Assembly (NCBI RefSeq): GCF_014905555.1
Contig: NZ_BNGS01000010.1
Span: 1 to 64,000 of the forward strand
DNA: 64,000 bases
DNA from: Streptomyces sp. Y2F8-2
GTDB taxonomy: Bacteria; Actinomycetota; Actinomycetes; Streptomycetales; Streptomycetaceae
Direction of reading: 5' to 3'
The notes under the pieces are model-generated. The model was not told where the DNA came from. It searched no databases and worked only from the letters and a program-made list of their open reading frames with translations. Within the stretch, counting starts at the first letter, position 1, and each line of letters opens with the position of its first letter. Shown here in pieces: positions 9,543 through 18,622 of the stretch. A program made the translations under genes and the position numbers.

Positions 9543-9578
9543 ATGACCAGGGGGACAGTAGGCGGTGAGGGCCGATGA
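9543..9578 (+). CDS. 11-codon leader ORF coupled to KS-alpha
   Basis: ATG 9543 opens an 11-residue frame (MTRGTVGGEGR). It has a strong ribosome binding site, GGAGAGG, ending 4 bases before it. Its stop TGA 9576-9578 overlaps the KS-alpha start ATG 9575 as ATGA. KS-alpha itself has only the weaker GTGAGG. This layout suggests that ribosomes ending the leader restart on KS-alpha. It is seen directly but function is inferred, and it could be coincidence. Confidence 0.45.
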   Translation: MTRGTVGGEGR

Positions 9579-10843
9579 ACCGTCGCGTCGTCATCACCGG
9601 CATCGGGGTCGTGGCCCCGGGGGCGGTGGGCGTCGAGGCGTTCTGGGAGCAGCTCACCGCCGGCCGCACGGCCACCCGGACGATCAGTCTCTTCGACGCC
9701 TCCTCGTTCCGCTCCCGGATCGCCGCGGAGGTCGACTTCGACCCGGCACGGCACGGCCTTGACGCCGCAGACGTCGAACGGCTCGACCGGGCCACCCAGT
9801 TCGCCCTGGTCAGTGCCCGTGAGGCCGTTGCCGACGCGGGCCTCCAGGACGGCCTCGACCCGCTGCGCACCGGCGTGGCGCTCGGCAGTGCGGTCGGCTG
9901 CACGACGGGCCTGGACGCCCAGTACAACATCGTGAGCGAGGGCGGTTCCGACTGGTACGTCGACCACACCCGCGCCGTCGAGCACCTCTTCGACTATTTC
10001 GTGCCCAGCTCCATGGCCGCCGAGGTGGCCTGGTCGACCGGCGCCCAGGGCCCCGTGGCGCTGATCTCCACCGGCTGCACTTCCGGCCTCGACTCCCTCG
10101 GCCACGCCGTCGAGCTCATCCGGGAGGGCAGTGCCGACGTCATGGTGGCCGGGGCGACCGATGCGCCCATCTCGCCCATCACCGTGGCCTGCTTCGACGC
10201 CATCAAGGCCACCTCTCCGCGCAACGACGACCCGGCCACCGCCTCACGGCCGTTCGACCGCAGCCGCAACGGCTTCGTCCTCGGGGAAGGGAGTGCCGTG
10301 CTGATCCTGGAGAGTCTCGACCACGCCCGGCGTCGCGGCGCCCACGTCTACGCGGAGATCTCGGGCTTCGCCGGTCGCTGCAACGCCTACCACATGACCG
10401 GGCTGCGCCCTGACGGCACGGAGCTCGCCGAGGCGATCCGGACCGCGCTCGACGAGGCGCGCCTCGATGCCACAGCCGTCGACTACGTCAACGCGCACGG
10501 CTCCGGCACCAAGCAGAACGACCGCCATGAGACCGCCGCCTTCAAGCGCAGTCTCGGCGACCACGCCTACCGGGTGCCGGTGAGCTCCATCAAGTCGATG
10601 ATCGGGCATTCGCTCGGTGCCATCGGCTCCCTGGAGGTGGCTGCCAGCGCGCTGGCCATCGAGCACGACACGGTGCCACCCACGGCCAACCTGCATGATC
10701 CGGACCCGGCCTGTGATCTCGACTACACCCCGATCACCGCCCGCGAACAGCGCGTCGACACCGTGTTGAGCGTGGGCAGCGGCTTCGGCGGGTTCCAGAG
10801 CGCCATGGTCCTGACGGCACCCGGACGCCGGGAGGAGTCATGA
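9575..10843 (+). CDS. Type II PKS ketosynthase alpha (KS-alpha)
   Basis: 422 residues, FabF-type fold. It carries out the decarboxylative Claisen condensations that build the poly-beta-ketone together with KS-beta and the ACP. The active-site Cys168 is in STGCTSGLDS. The catalytic histidines are His308 (VNAHGSGTKQND) and His345 (IGHSLGAIGS). Full length and undamaged. It is followed by KS-beta with a 4-base ATGA overlap, giving equal synthesis of the two subunits. The position corresponds to mtmP-type genes. Confidence 0.98.
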   Translation: MNRRVVITGIGVVAPGAVGVEAFWEQLTAGRTATRTISLFDASSFRSRIAAEVDFDPARHGLDAADVERLDRATQFALVSAREAVADAGLQDGLDPLRTGVALGSAVGCTTGLDAQYNIVSEGGSDWYVDHTRAVEHLFDYFVPSSMAAEVAWSTGAQGPVALISTGCTSGLDSLGHAVELIREGSADVMVAGATDAPISPITVACFDAIKATSPRNDDPATASRPFDRSRNGFVLGEGSAVLILESLDHARRRGAHVYAEISGFAGRCNAYHMTGLRPDGTELAEAIRTALDEARLDATAVDYVNAHGSGTKQNDRHETAAFKRSLGDHAYRVPVSSIKSMIGHSLGAIGSLEVAASALAIEHDTVPPTANLHDPDPACDLDYTPITAREQRVDTVLSVGSGFGGFQSAMVLTAPGRREES

Positions 10844-12120
10844 GCGCGGCTCCCGGACCCGCCTCGGCGGCCCGCACGGCGTCCCGCCGTCAACGCGGCA
10901 CGGGCCATGACCGGACCGTGGTCACCGGCATCGGGGTCGCGGCACCCAACGGGCTGACGGTGAAGGCCTGGTGGGAAGCGGTGCTGCGGGGCGAGAGCGG
11001 CATCCGCAGGCTCAGCCGTTTCGACCCCGCCCGTTACCCGGTACGACTGGCCGGCGAAATCCGGGACTTCTTCGACGCCGACCACATTCCGGGTCGGCTG
11101 CTGCCGCAGACCGACCGGGTGACCCGGCTGTCGCTCGCTGTGGCCAAGGAGGCCGTCGACGACGCGGGCGTCGATCTGGAGCGGCTGCCCCGCTACGCGG
11201 CAGGTGTCGTCACCGCGAGCTCGGCGGGCGGGTTCGAGTTCGGGCAGCGCGAGCTGCAGGCCCTGTGGAGCAAGGGTGGGCAGTACGTCAGCGCCTACCA
11301 GTCGTTCGCCTGGTTCTACGCCGTCAACACCGGGCAGATCTCCATCCGCCACGACCTGCGCGGCCCCAGCGGGGTCCTGGTCACCGAGCAGGCGGGCGGA
11401 CTCGACGCGATCGCCCAGGCCCGTCGCCAACTGCGCCGGGGCGGCGACCTGATGATCACCGGCGGTGTGGACTCCGCGCTCTGCCCCTGGGGCTTGACCG
11501 CGCACCTGGCAGGGGGCCGCCTGTCCACGGGCGAAGACCCGGCCGGCGCCTACCTCCCCTTCTCCGCGGATGCCCGCGGCGAGGTCGTCGGAGAGGGAGG
11601 CGCCCTCCTCGTGCTGGAGTCGGCCGCTGCGGCCCGCGCCCGTGGTGCGCGCGTGTACGGGGCGTTCGCCGGATACGCGGCCACCTTCGACCCGCCCCCC
11701 GGACGCGGCGGCCTCCCGCGGCTCCGGCATGCCGCGGAACTGGCCCTGGAAGACGCCGGGCTGACGCCCGAACAGGTGGACGTGGTGTTCGCCGACGCCG
11801 CGGGCGACCGCGAGGCGGACCGCGCTGAAGCTCAGGCCCTGGCCGGGCTGTTCGGCCCCTACGGGGTGCCGGTCACCGCACCCAAGACCATGACGGGGCG
11901 GCTCTCGGCCGGCGGCGCCTCCCTGGACGTCGCTGCCGCTCTGCTGGCCCTGCGCGACCAGGTCGTGCCCCCCACCGTGAACGTCGTCGAACCCGCCGAC
12001 GACTGCCCCATCGACCTGGTCACCGGTCGTCCCCGGCCGCTGCCGCTGCGCGTCGCCCTGGTCCTGGCAAGGGGCCGCGGGGGGTTCAACGCCGCCGCCG
12101 TCCTGAGGACCGCGCCCTGA
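10840..12120 (+). CDS. Type II PKS chain length factor (KS-beta)
   Basis: 426 residues, KS-like but with Gln184 (VTEQAGGLDA) in place of the active-site cysteine, the mark of a chain length factor. It decarboxylates malonyl-ACP for initiation and sets chain length as a heterodimer with KS-alpha. A 20-residue N-terminal extension precedes the conserved VVTGIGVAAPNG block. The overlap with KS-alpha shows coupling. Corresponds to mtmK-type genes. Confidence 0.97.
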   Translation: MSAAPGPASAARTASRRQRGTGHDRTVVTGIGVAAPNGLTVKAWWEAVLRGESGIRRLSRFDPARYPVRLAGEIRDFFDADHIPGRLLPQTDRVTRLSLAVAKEAVDDAGVDLERLPRYAAGVVTASSAGGFEFGQRELQALWSKGGQYVSAYQSFAWFYAVNTGQISIRHDLRGPSGVLVTEQAGGLDAIAQARRQLRRGGDLMITGGVDSALCPWGLTAHLAGGRLSTGEDPAGAYLPFSADARGEVVGEGGALLVLESAAAARARGARVYGAFAGYAATFDPPPGRGGLPRLRHAAELALEDAGLTPEQVDVVFADAAGDREADRAEAQALAGLFGPYGVPVTAPKTMTGRLSAGGASLDVAAALLALRDQVVPPTVNVVEPADDCPIDLVTGRPRPLPLRVALVLARGRGGFNAAAVLRTAP

Positions 12121-12188
12121 CCGGCTGCGGGGACGACGGCCGACATGTCCAGCGAGACACCGAATCGAGAACGCCAGAAGGAGTACCC

Positions 12189-12455
12189 ATGTCAGAGCAG
12201 ATGCGGTGGGAAGAGTTCACCGCCGTGGTGCGCGAGTGCGCGGGCGAGAGCGAGAGCGCGGACCTGACCGAGGCCGTCGACGTCTCCTTCACCGACCTCG
12301 GCTACGACTCGGTCGCGCTGCTGGAGATCACCGCACGCATCGAGCGTGAGTACGGCATCGCCCTCGATGACGAGGCCGTGTCCGAGGCGAAGACCCCGGG
12401 CCAGTACCTCGCCCTGGTCAACGAGGCCCTCGCCGCCGGCTCGAGCGTCGCCTGA
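12189..12455 (+). CDS. Type II PKS acyl carrier protein
   Basis: 88 residues. The phosphopantetheine attachment Ser41 lies in DLGYDSVALLE, and the acidic four-helix pattern is typical. It carries the growing polyketide between KS/CLF, reductase and cyclases after activation by a phosphopantetheinyl transferase, which is not in this window. AGAAGGAG stands about 7 bases before ATG 12189. The 68-base gap after KS-beta shows no other feature. Corresponds to mtmS-type genes. Confidence 0.97.
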   Translation: MSEQMRWEEFTAVVRECAGESESADLTEAVDVSFTDLGYDSVALLEITARIEREYGIALDDEAVSEAKTPGQYLALVNEALAAGSSVA

Positions 12456-12484
12456 GCCGCTTGCCGACCTCTGGGAGTCGAATC

Positions 12485-13249
12485 GTGACCACGCACCACT
12501 CCACAGCCCCGGCACTGACCGGCCGTACGGCGCTGGTGACCGGCGCCACCCGAGGCGTGGGCCTCGCCATCGCCCGGAAGCTGAGCACCTGCGGCGTCGA
12601 TGTCCTGCTCAACTACGCCCAGGACGAAGAGAACGCCCAGCGCGCCCTCAAGGAGCTGGCCGGCCTCCCCGGCCGGGTCCACGCCGTCAAGGCCGATGTC
12701 ACCGACGACTTCGACGCCCTGTGCGACGAGGCCGGGCGGCGCTTCGGGCACCTCGACATCCTCGTCCACAACACCTCGTACTTCCGCCCCGCGCCGACTC
12801 TGGCCACCGGACCAGCGCTGGTGGACCGTTCCCTGGCCGTCGCGCTGCACCCCCTGCTGGCCGCAGCCGCACGGCTCGCCGAGTTGATGGAGGGCCGCTC
12901 GGGCAGGATCGTCACCGTCTCCAGCATCGGTGCCCGCCGGGTCGTGCCGCGGTACGCCGCGGCGGGGGTGGCCAAGGCCGCTCTGGAGTCCCTCGTGCGC
13001 TATCTCGCGGTCGAACTGGCCGGACGGGGCATCGCCGTCAACGCGGTCGCCGCCGCCAAGGTCGACAAGGGGGACGGGACGGTTCCGCCCGGGATCGCTG
13101 AGGCGATCACCGCGCGCACGCCCGGAGGCCGACTCACCACGCCGGAGGACGTCGCTGACGCCGTCAGCCTGCTGTGCACGGACGAGGCAGGCTGGCTCCA
13201 GGGCCAGGTCGTGACGGTCGACGGCGGCCTGAGCCTGGTGGCGGGCTGA
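12485..13249 (+). CDS. SDR reductase in the PKS operon (FabI/FabL-like active site)
   Basis: 254 residues from GTG 12485, which GGGAG precedes by 8 bases; a TTG 24 bases upstream is less likely. The NAD(P) motif is TGATRGVG. The active site is Tyr-x6-Lys (RYAAAGVAKAAL), as in enoyl-ACP reductases of the FabI/FabL group, and not the Tyr-x3-Lys of actIII-type ketoreductases. It sits directly after the ACP, the mtmT1 position in aureolic acid clusters. It is therefore a reductase of the polyketide or a bound intermediate, but the reaction is uncertain. Confidence 0.88.
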   Translation: MTTHHSTAPALTGRTALVTGATRGVGLAIARKLSTCGVDVLLNYAQDEENAQRALKELAGLPGRVHAVKADVTDDFDALCDEAGRRFGHLDILVHNTSYFRPAPTLATGPALVDRSLAVALHPLLAAAARLAELMEGRSGRIVTVSSIGARRVVPRYAAAGVAKAALESLVRYLAVELAGRGIAVNAVAAAKVDKGDGTVPPGIAEAITARTPGGRLTTPEDVADAVSLLCTDEAGWLQGQVVTVDGGLSLVAG

Positions 13250-13252
13250 GCG

Positions 13253-14563
13253 ATGTCCATGAAATCCGGAACGACACCGCCCGGCACGCCGACACTCGAC
13301 GAGGACCTGCACACCGACGTCTGCGTCGTGGGCGGCGGGCCCGCGGGACTCGCCCTGGCCCTGATGCTCCTGCGCTCGGGGGTGCGGGTCGCCCTCCTCG
13401 AGAAGTCGACGCGGTTCCACCGCGCCTTTCGCGGCGAGATCCTCCAACCCGGCGGGCAGCGCATCCTCGACGACCTGGGCGTGCTCAGTGCGGCCCGCGC
13501 CGCCGGGGCGTGCGAACTCGACGGCTTCCAGCTCGTGGATCGCGGACGCGTGTTGCTCGACATCGACTACCGGCGGTTGCCGGCCCCGTACGACCGGCTG
13601 CTGGCCGTCCCCCAACGCCACCTGCTCGACGCACTCCTCGCCCAGTGCCGAGCACTGCCCGGCTTCCTGTTCCTGGACGGCCACCGGGTCGGTGCGCTGC
13701 TCCAGGAGGACGGGCGGGTCGCCGGTGTCGTCGCCCGCGGCCCCGGCCGCCGGCGCAGGGTCCACGCCCGGCTCGTGGTGGGGGCCGACGGCCGGTTCTC
13801 CAAGACTCGGTCCCTGGCGGGGATCGACGCCGGCCGTGTGGAGACGTTCGGGCACGACGTGCTCTGGTTCAAAGTGGACGCTCCGAGCCGGCAGACCCGG
13901 TATGTCCGTATCCATCGCACCGAGGGCAACCCCGTCCTCGTGCACGACTCGCACCCCGGCAAGCTGCAGATCGGCTGGACCCTGCCGCACGGGAGCTGGC
14001 CGGAGCTCGCTGCCCGAGGAGTCGACGAGGTCAGGCGCGAGCTGACCAGGGCGTTGCCGCAGTACGCGGACCTCATCGAGAAGTCCGTCGGCAGCCTGTC
14101 CGATCTGAGCCTGCTCGACGTCTACGCCGGAAAGGCCGACACGTGGACGCGCGACGGCCTCGTGCTGATCGGCGACAGTGCCCACACCCACAGCCCGCTG
14201 GGGGCCCAGGGCATCAACCTCGCCCTCCAGGACGCGGCGGTACTCCACCCCGTGCTGGTGGCGGCCCTGCGCGCCGGGAGCCTGGAGCGGGAGCGGTTCG
14301 CTCCCTTCCTCGACGCCCGGATGCCCGCGGTGGATGCCGTGATGAAGATGCAGACGATGCAGGCCAAGGGCATGTTCGGGACCGGTGGGCCGGTGGCGGA
14401 CCGCTTGCGCTCCGGCATCGCCGGCCTGATCCGGCACAGCCCGCTGGGCAGGAAGATCACCCATCGGGTGGCCTTCGGCCATCCGCCCGTGGACGTCCGC
14501 ACCGATCTGTTCACCACTGGCCCGATCGTCCGTGCCGAGCGCACGGGCAGCACGAAGAGGTGA
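13253..14563 (+). CDS. FAD-dependent monooxygenase (short form)
   Basis: 436 residues. FAD-binding GGGPAG (about 25-30), the DG motif VGADGRFSKTR and the GD motif LIGDSAHTHSPLGAQG are present. It lacks the thioredoxin-like C-terminal domain of the other two monooxygenases in the cluster and ends in a basic tail. The likely role is ring hydroxylation of the polyketide aglycone. It starts 3 bases after the SDR stop in the same operon. Two nearby ATGs (13253 and 13259) are possible starts. Confidence 0.92.
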   Translation: MSMKSGTTPPGTPTLDEDLHTDVCVVGGGPAGLALALMLLRSGVRVALLEKSTRFHRAFRGEILQPGGQRILDDLGVLSAARAAGACELDGFQLVDRGRVLLDIDYRRLPAPYDRLLAVPQRHLLDALLAQCRALPGFLFLDGHRVGALLQEDGRVAGVVARGPGRRRRVHARLVVGADGRFSKTRSLAGIDAGRVETFGHDVLWFKVDAPSRQTRYVRIHRTEGNPVLVHDSHPGKLQIGWTLPHGSWPELAARGVDEVRRELTRALPQYADLIEKSVGSLSDLSLLDVYAGKADTWTRDGLVLIGDSAHTHSPLGAQGINLALQDAAVLHPVLVAALRAGSLERERFAPFLDARMPAVDAVMKMQTMQAKGMFGTGGPVADRLRSGIAGLIRHSPLGRKITHRVAFGHPPVDVRTDLFTTGPIVRAERTGSTKR

Positions 14564-14567
14564 CCCC

Positions 14568-15341
14568 ATGCGCATCATCGACCTGTCCTCGCCCGTGGAC
14601 GCCGGGGCCTGGGAGCCGGACCCCGTGGTCCACGAGGTCCTCACGCCCGCCGAAGGGGCCCGGCACATGAGTGAGGAGATGAAGGCCCACTTCGGCATCG
14701 ACTTCGACCCGTCCGTGCTGCCGGACGGCGAGCTGCTGTCGCTGGACACCTTCACCCTCACCAGCCACACCGGAACCCACGTGGACGCGCCGTCGCACTA
14801 CGGCTCGAAAGCCGCCTACGGCACTCCGCGCCACATCGACGAGATGCCGCTGGACTGGTTCCACCGCCCGGCGATCCGGCTGGACCTTCGGGACCAGCCG
14901 GTGGGGGCGGTGCGCACCGAGGTCCTCGAGCGGGAGTTCGCCCGGATCGGCCGCACCCCCCGGCCCCACGACATCGTCCTCCTGAACACCGGGGCCTCCT
15001 CCCACGTCGGGACCGAGAAGTACTTCACCGACTTCACCGGACTCGACGGCGAGGCCACCGACTTCCTGCTCGACCTGGGGGTCAAGGTGATCGGCACCGA
15101 CGCGTTCAGCCTCGACGCGCCGTTCGGCGACATGATCCGCCGGTTCCAGGAGACCGGTGACCGCTCCGTGCTGTGGCCGGCGCACTTCGCCGGCCGCCGA
15201 CGTGAGTACTGCCAGATCGAACGCCTCCACAACTTGGACGCCCTGCCCGGTGACTTCGGCTACACCGTCTCCTGCCTTCCGGTGAAGCTGGTCGGCTCCG
15301 GTGCCGGCTGGACCCGTGCCGTGGCCCTGGTGGACGACTGA
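14568..15341 (+). CDS. PF04199-type cyclase (metal-dependent hydrolase fold)
   Basis: 257 residues. The sequence SHTGTHVDAPSHY is the HxGTHxDxPxH metal-binding motif of the Cyclase/kynurenine formamidase-like family. Members in oxytetracycline and mithramycin clusters (OxyN/MtmY type) are assigned to closing later rings. Start ATG 14568 follows GAGGTG, 4 bases after the monooxygenase stop. Last gene of the rightward PKS operon, followed by a large hairpin. Confidence 0.88.
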   Translation: MRIIDLSSPVDAGAWEPDPVVHEVLTPAEGARHMSEEMKAHFGIDFDPSVLPDGELLSLDTFTLTSHTGTHVDAPSHYGSKAAYGTPRHIDEMPLDWFHRPAIRLDLRDQPVGAVRTEVLEREFARIGRTPRPHDIVLLNTGASSHVGTEKYFTDFTGLDGEATDFLLDLGVKVIGTDAFSLDAPFGDMIRRFQETGDRSVLWPAHFAGRRREYCQIERLHNLDALPGDFGYTVSCLPVKLVGSGAGWTRAVALVDD

Positions 15342-15365
15342 TGAAGCGTTCAGGCCGATGAGATC

Positions 15366-15418
15366 GGGCCTGGTGCGGGTCGGCCGGTACAGACACCGGC
15401 CGGGCCCGCACCAGGCCC
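15366..15418. terminator. Large hairpin between convergent operons
   Basis: A 14-bp perfect stem, a small internal bulge, then a further 7-bp stem, covering 15366-15418. It lies between the rightward cyclase and the leftward SDR and can serve both. Confidence 0.75.
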
Positions 15419-15531
15419 TGGTCGTCGGGCACCCTGGTGGTCGAGCCGAGGCGGGCCCCGCGCAGCCACGCCCCGTACACCGCGCGGCTGCGCCGCCCGC
15501 CGGTTGCACCGGCGGGCGGCGCCGACGAAGG

Positions 15532-16278
15532 TCACCCCACGCTCAGGCCGCCGTCGACACGCAGAATCGCGCCGGTCAGATACCCCGCCTCGCTGCGGGT
15601 CACCTGGGTGATCCACCAGGCGATCTCCTCCGGCCGCGCGGGGCGGCCCAGCGGTACGCGCGAGAAGTCGTCCAGCTGGGCGGGCGGCAGGCCGGACCTT
15701 GCCTCGGTCAGGGCGGCCGTGACCGTCGGCCCCGGAGCCACCGAGACCACCCTGATGCCGCGCGGTGCCAGTTCCACCGCCCATGTCAGAGTGAGGAAGT
15801 CCAGGCCGACCTTGGTGCTGCCGTACACCGAGTTGGCCGGCCAGCCGCGGGTGGGCGGGTTGGAGCTGATATTGACCACCGTCGCGCCCGGCGGCATGTG
15901 CGGTACCGCGCTCTGCGTCAGGAAGAGGGGGCCCAACAGGTTGGTGGCCACCTGTCGCTCGGCCCGCTCGCGGTCGATCTCACCGAGCCGAGCCCGCCAT
16001 GGGACGCCGGCGTTGTTGATCAGCACGTCGATCCGGCCGGTGCCCTCCAGCGCCGCCGCCACGATCCGCTCGGGTGCCTCGCGGTCGACGAGGTCGGCCA
16101 CATGCCACCGGATGTGCGGATGCCCATCGGCGGTCTCGGCCAGACGCTCGGCGGTCCGCCCGACGATCAGCACTTGGGCGCCCTGGCGCGCGAACGCCCG
16201 GGCGGTGGCCCGGCCGATGCCGGAACCACCGCCGGTGACGACGACGCTGGCGTGGTCCGTCGTCCGAGCCACGGTCAC
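15532..16278 (-). CDS. Short-chain dehydrogenase/reductase (sugar or aglycone)
   Basis: 248 residues. The classical SDR motifs TGGGSGIG, NNAG and YGSTK are intact. The GTG start at 16278 overlaps the stop of the C-methyltransferase (GTGA). It is the last gene of a leftward operon 2,3-dehydratase - 3-ketoreductase - C-methyltransferase - SDR. The operon suggests a ketoreduction in deoxysugar formation, but the classical SDR type is more common for polyketide reduction, so the substrate is open. Confidence 0.85.
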   Translation of the reverse strand: MTVARTTDHASVVVTGGGSGIGRATARAFARQGAQVLIVGRTAERLAETADGHPHIRWHVADLVDREAPERIVAAALEGTGRIDVLINNAGVPWRARLGEIDRERAERQVATNLLGPLFLTQSAVPHMPPGATVVNISSNPPTRGWPANSVYGSTKVGLDFLTLTWAVELAPRGIRVVSVAPGPTVTAALTEARSGLPPAQLDDFSRVPLGRPARPEEIAWWITQVTRSEAGYLTGAILRVDGGLSVG

Positions 16279-17537
16279 GCCCCGGCGGGGACGATCGACG
16301 GCCGTGGGTTCGGCAGGATGAACCGTCCGCCCTTCGCCAGGAACGACGCCTCCTTGGCGAGGATCTCCTCCCCGTAGTTCCAGGCCAGCAGGAGGTAGTA
16401 GTCGATGGCCTGAGTCTTGGCGTAGGCCGGGCTGTGCACCGGGATGTGCGTGCCGGGCAGCACCAGGCCCTGCTTGAACTCGGTGGTGTCACAGCAGAAC
16501 TCGAGATCGTCCGTGGTGAGCCCGCAGACGTTCAGGAGGGTGTTGCCCTTCGCGGGGGCGCCGTACCCGGCGATCCGCTTGCCCTCGGCCCGCAGCGAGC
16601 GGACCAGCGCCTTGAGTTCACCGGTGACCTGCTCGACGTGCTCGGCGAAGCGCTCGTACGTGGCGTCCTCGTGGAGGCCGCTCCGCTTCTCGAGGGCGAT
16701 GAGCTCGTCGACGGCGGGGGCCGTCGGCCGGGCACCGTCCTCCAGGCCCACGAAGACCAGGATGGATCCGCCGTGCACGGCGAGGCGTTCGACGTCCACG
16801 ACCCGCAGGCCGTGCCGGCGAAAGAGCGTGACCAGGGAGCCGACGCCGAAGTACGACAGGTGCTCGTGGTAGATGGTGTCGAACTCGTTGCGCTCGAGCA
16901 TGTCCACCAGGTAGGGCACCTCGATGGCGAACAAGCTGTCCGAGCCCAGCAGATCGCGCACGCCCGCGGCGACCGAGGCGACGTCGTCGATGTGCGCGAA
17001 GACATGCCGGCCCAGGATCAGCCGGGGCGTGCCGTGGGTCTTCTTGACGAGGGCCGCTGTGTCGACCGAGAAGAACTCCGGAAGGGTCTCGACACCCCGC
17101 TCGTTGGCGACCGTGGCGATGTTGCGGGCCGGGTCGATGCCGAGGACCCGCATCCCGGCGTCCTGGAACGCCTTGAGCTGTGAGCCGGTGTTGCTGCCGA
17201 TCTCCAGGACGAAGCTGCCCTCGGGGATGCCGAAGCGCTCCATGCACACGGCGACGACACGCGCCATGTGCTTCTTGATGGTCTCCGAATCGGAGGTTGT
17301 GTAGGGATACGTGCGGTACAGCACCTCGGGATCCACGACATGGGTCAGGCTCATCAGCCTGCAGGAGCGGCAGGAGATCACGGCCAGCGGATAGCGGGGC
17401 TCGTCGTCGTAGGACGGGGCGGGTTCCAAAAAGCTGTCCGCCAGGGGCACGGGGCCGAAGTCCACGACCTTCTGCCAGTCCTGCGCTCCGCACATCCGGC
17501 AGGTGCTCACTTCCCGCGCGGTGCCAGAGATGTCCAT
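16275..17537 (-). CDS. NDP-hexose C-methyltransferase (MtmC/TylCIII type)
   Basis: 420 residues from ATG 17537, with AAAGG 8 bases upstream. The N-terminus holds a zinc site (CRMCGAQDW and CRSC), the middle a SAM-binding EIGSNTG, and the C-terminal domain the GYGAPAKGNT motif. This three-part layout is that of sugar C-3 methyltransferases making branched sugars such as mycarose. The mithramycin homologue MtmC is reported to be bifunctional, also doing 4-ketoreduction for olivose. That would fit here because no separate 4-ketoreductase of the epimerase family is seen in this operon. Confidence 0.9.
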   Translation of the reverse strand: MDISGTAREVSTCRMCGAQDWQKVVDFGPVPLADSFLEPAPSYDDEPRYPLAVISCRSCRLMSLTHVVDPEVLYRTYPYTTSDSETIKKHMARVVAVCMERFGIPEGSFVLEIGSNTGSQLKAFQDAGMRVLGIDPARNIATVANERGVETLPEFFSVDTAALVKKTHGTPRLILGRHVFAHIDDVASVAAGVRDLLGSDSLFAIEVPYLVDMLERNEFDTIYHEHLSYFGVGSLVTLFRRHGLRVVDVERLAVHGGSILVFVGLEDGARPTAPAVDELIALEKRSGLHEDATYERFAEHVEQVTGELKALVRSLRAEGKRIAGYGAPAKGNTLLNVCGLTTDDLEFCCDTTEFKQGLVLPGTHIPVHSPAYAKTQAIDYYLLLAWNYGEEILAKEASFLAKGGRFILPNPRPSIVPAGA

Positions 17538-17626
17538 GTGGTCGACCTTTCTCTTCGGGGTTCGGGGGCTCGTACGACGGTCGTGCGGGAGCTCGTACCG
17601 GGCTCTCCGCACAGGCTGGGCACCGG

Positions 17627-18622
17627 TCACCAGCGGAAACGCCGGGCGGTGGTGGCGACCTGCTCGACCAGGCGCGCCTGCTGTTCGAGGTCACGTGCCG
17701 GGCCGGTGACGTCCTCGCGGCGGATGGCGGCGGCGAACCGCTGGAAGAGCGTGGTGAACTGCTGGTCCGGAGTCAGCCGGCGTACCTCGACCTCGCCTGG
17801 GCGCTCCCAGGTGAGCTTCGGCGCGAAGTCGTCCGGAGCGCTGTAGGCGCGGTCCAGGCCGATCCGTCCTGCCGAACCCCACAGGGTGTAACCGCAGCGG
17901 TAGGAGTGGCGGAATCCGAAGCTCACGTGGGCGGTGACACCGGTCGGCCCGGTCAGCAGCGCGGCACCCGCGACGTCCACTCCGCGGTCGGCGTCCTCGC
18001 ACAGTGTGGCACCCGTGACCTCGAGTTCATCACCCAGGAAGAGCCGGGCCGCCCGCAACGGGTACACACCCGCGTCCAACAGCGCGCCGCCTCCGAGTTC
18101 CGGCCGGTAGCGGATGTCGGTGTCCGGAAGCGGAGGGAACGCGAACTCGGCCGTCATGGAGCGCACCTCGCCGATGGCTCCCCCGGCCAATAGGGCCCGG
18201 ACCGACTCCTGCTGGCTGTGGTGGAGGAACGCGAAGTTCTCCATCACCACCAGCCCGCGCTCCCGGGCCAGGCGGGTCAGCGCAGCGGCCTCCTCGGCCG
18301 TCGCGGCCGCCGGTTTCTCCACCAGGACGTGCAGCCCGGCCGCGAGTGCCCGGCCGGCCCAGGGCACGTGCAGTGCGGCGGGCAGCGGTATGTACACCGC
18401 GTCGAGGTCCTTGCGGGCGAGCAACTCCTCGTAGCCCGTGAGGGGTTCCGCGCCGAACCGGCGCGCGAAGAGCTCCGCCTTGCCGGGGTCCCGGCTGGCG
18501 ACCGCCGTGAGCACGAAGTCCGGAACACGGGCGAGCGAGGGCAGCGCACGGCGCTGGGCGATCTCGGCGCAGCCCATGAGGCCCAGGCGCAGAGGGGCAC
18601 GGTCCACGGACACCGCGGTCAC
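17627..18622 (-). CDS. NDP-hexose 3-ketoreductase (Gfo/Idh/MocA family)
   Basis: 331 residues from GTG 18622, which overlaps the 2,3-dehydratase stop (GTGA). The nucleotide-binding GCAEIA and the family VLVEKPAAAT motif (catalytic Lys) are clear. It takes the unstable 3,4-diketo product of the 2,3-dehydratase and reduces C-3, giving dTDP-2,6-dideoxy-4-keto sugars. The physical coupling to its supplier gene supports this. The frame is open upstream through the dehydratase gene, but that part is a shadow. Confidence 0.92.
   Translation of the reverse strand: MTAVSVDRAPLRLGLMGCAEIAQRRALPSLARVPDFVLTAVASRDPGKAELFARRFGAEPLTGYEELLARKDLDAVYIPLPAALHVPWAGRALAAGLHVLVEKPAAATAEEAAALTRLARERGLVVMENFAFLHHSQQESVRALLAGGAIGEVRSMTAEFAFPPLPDTDIRYRPELGGGALLDAGVYPLRAARLFLGDELEVTGATLCEDADRGVDVAGAALLTGPTGVTAHVSFGFRHSYRCGYTLWGSAGRIGLDRAYSAPDDFAPKLTWERPGEVEVRRLTPDQQFTTLFQRFAAAIRREDVTGPARDLEQQARLVEQVATTARRFRW

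Noticed and set aside
12302..14770. 822-codon minus-strand frame
   Set aside because: Spans ACP, SDR and monooxygenase genes antisense; Gly/Asp/Val/Gln-rich shadow without domains.
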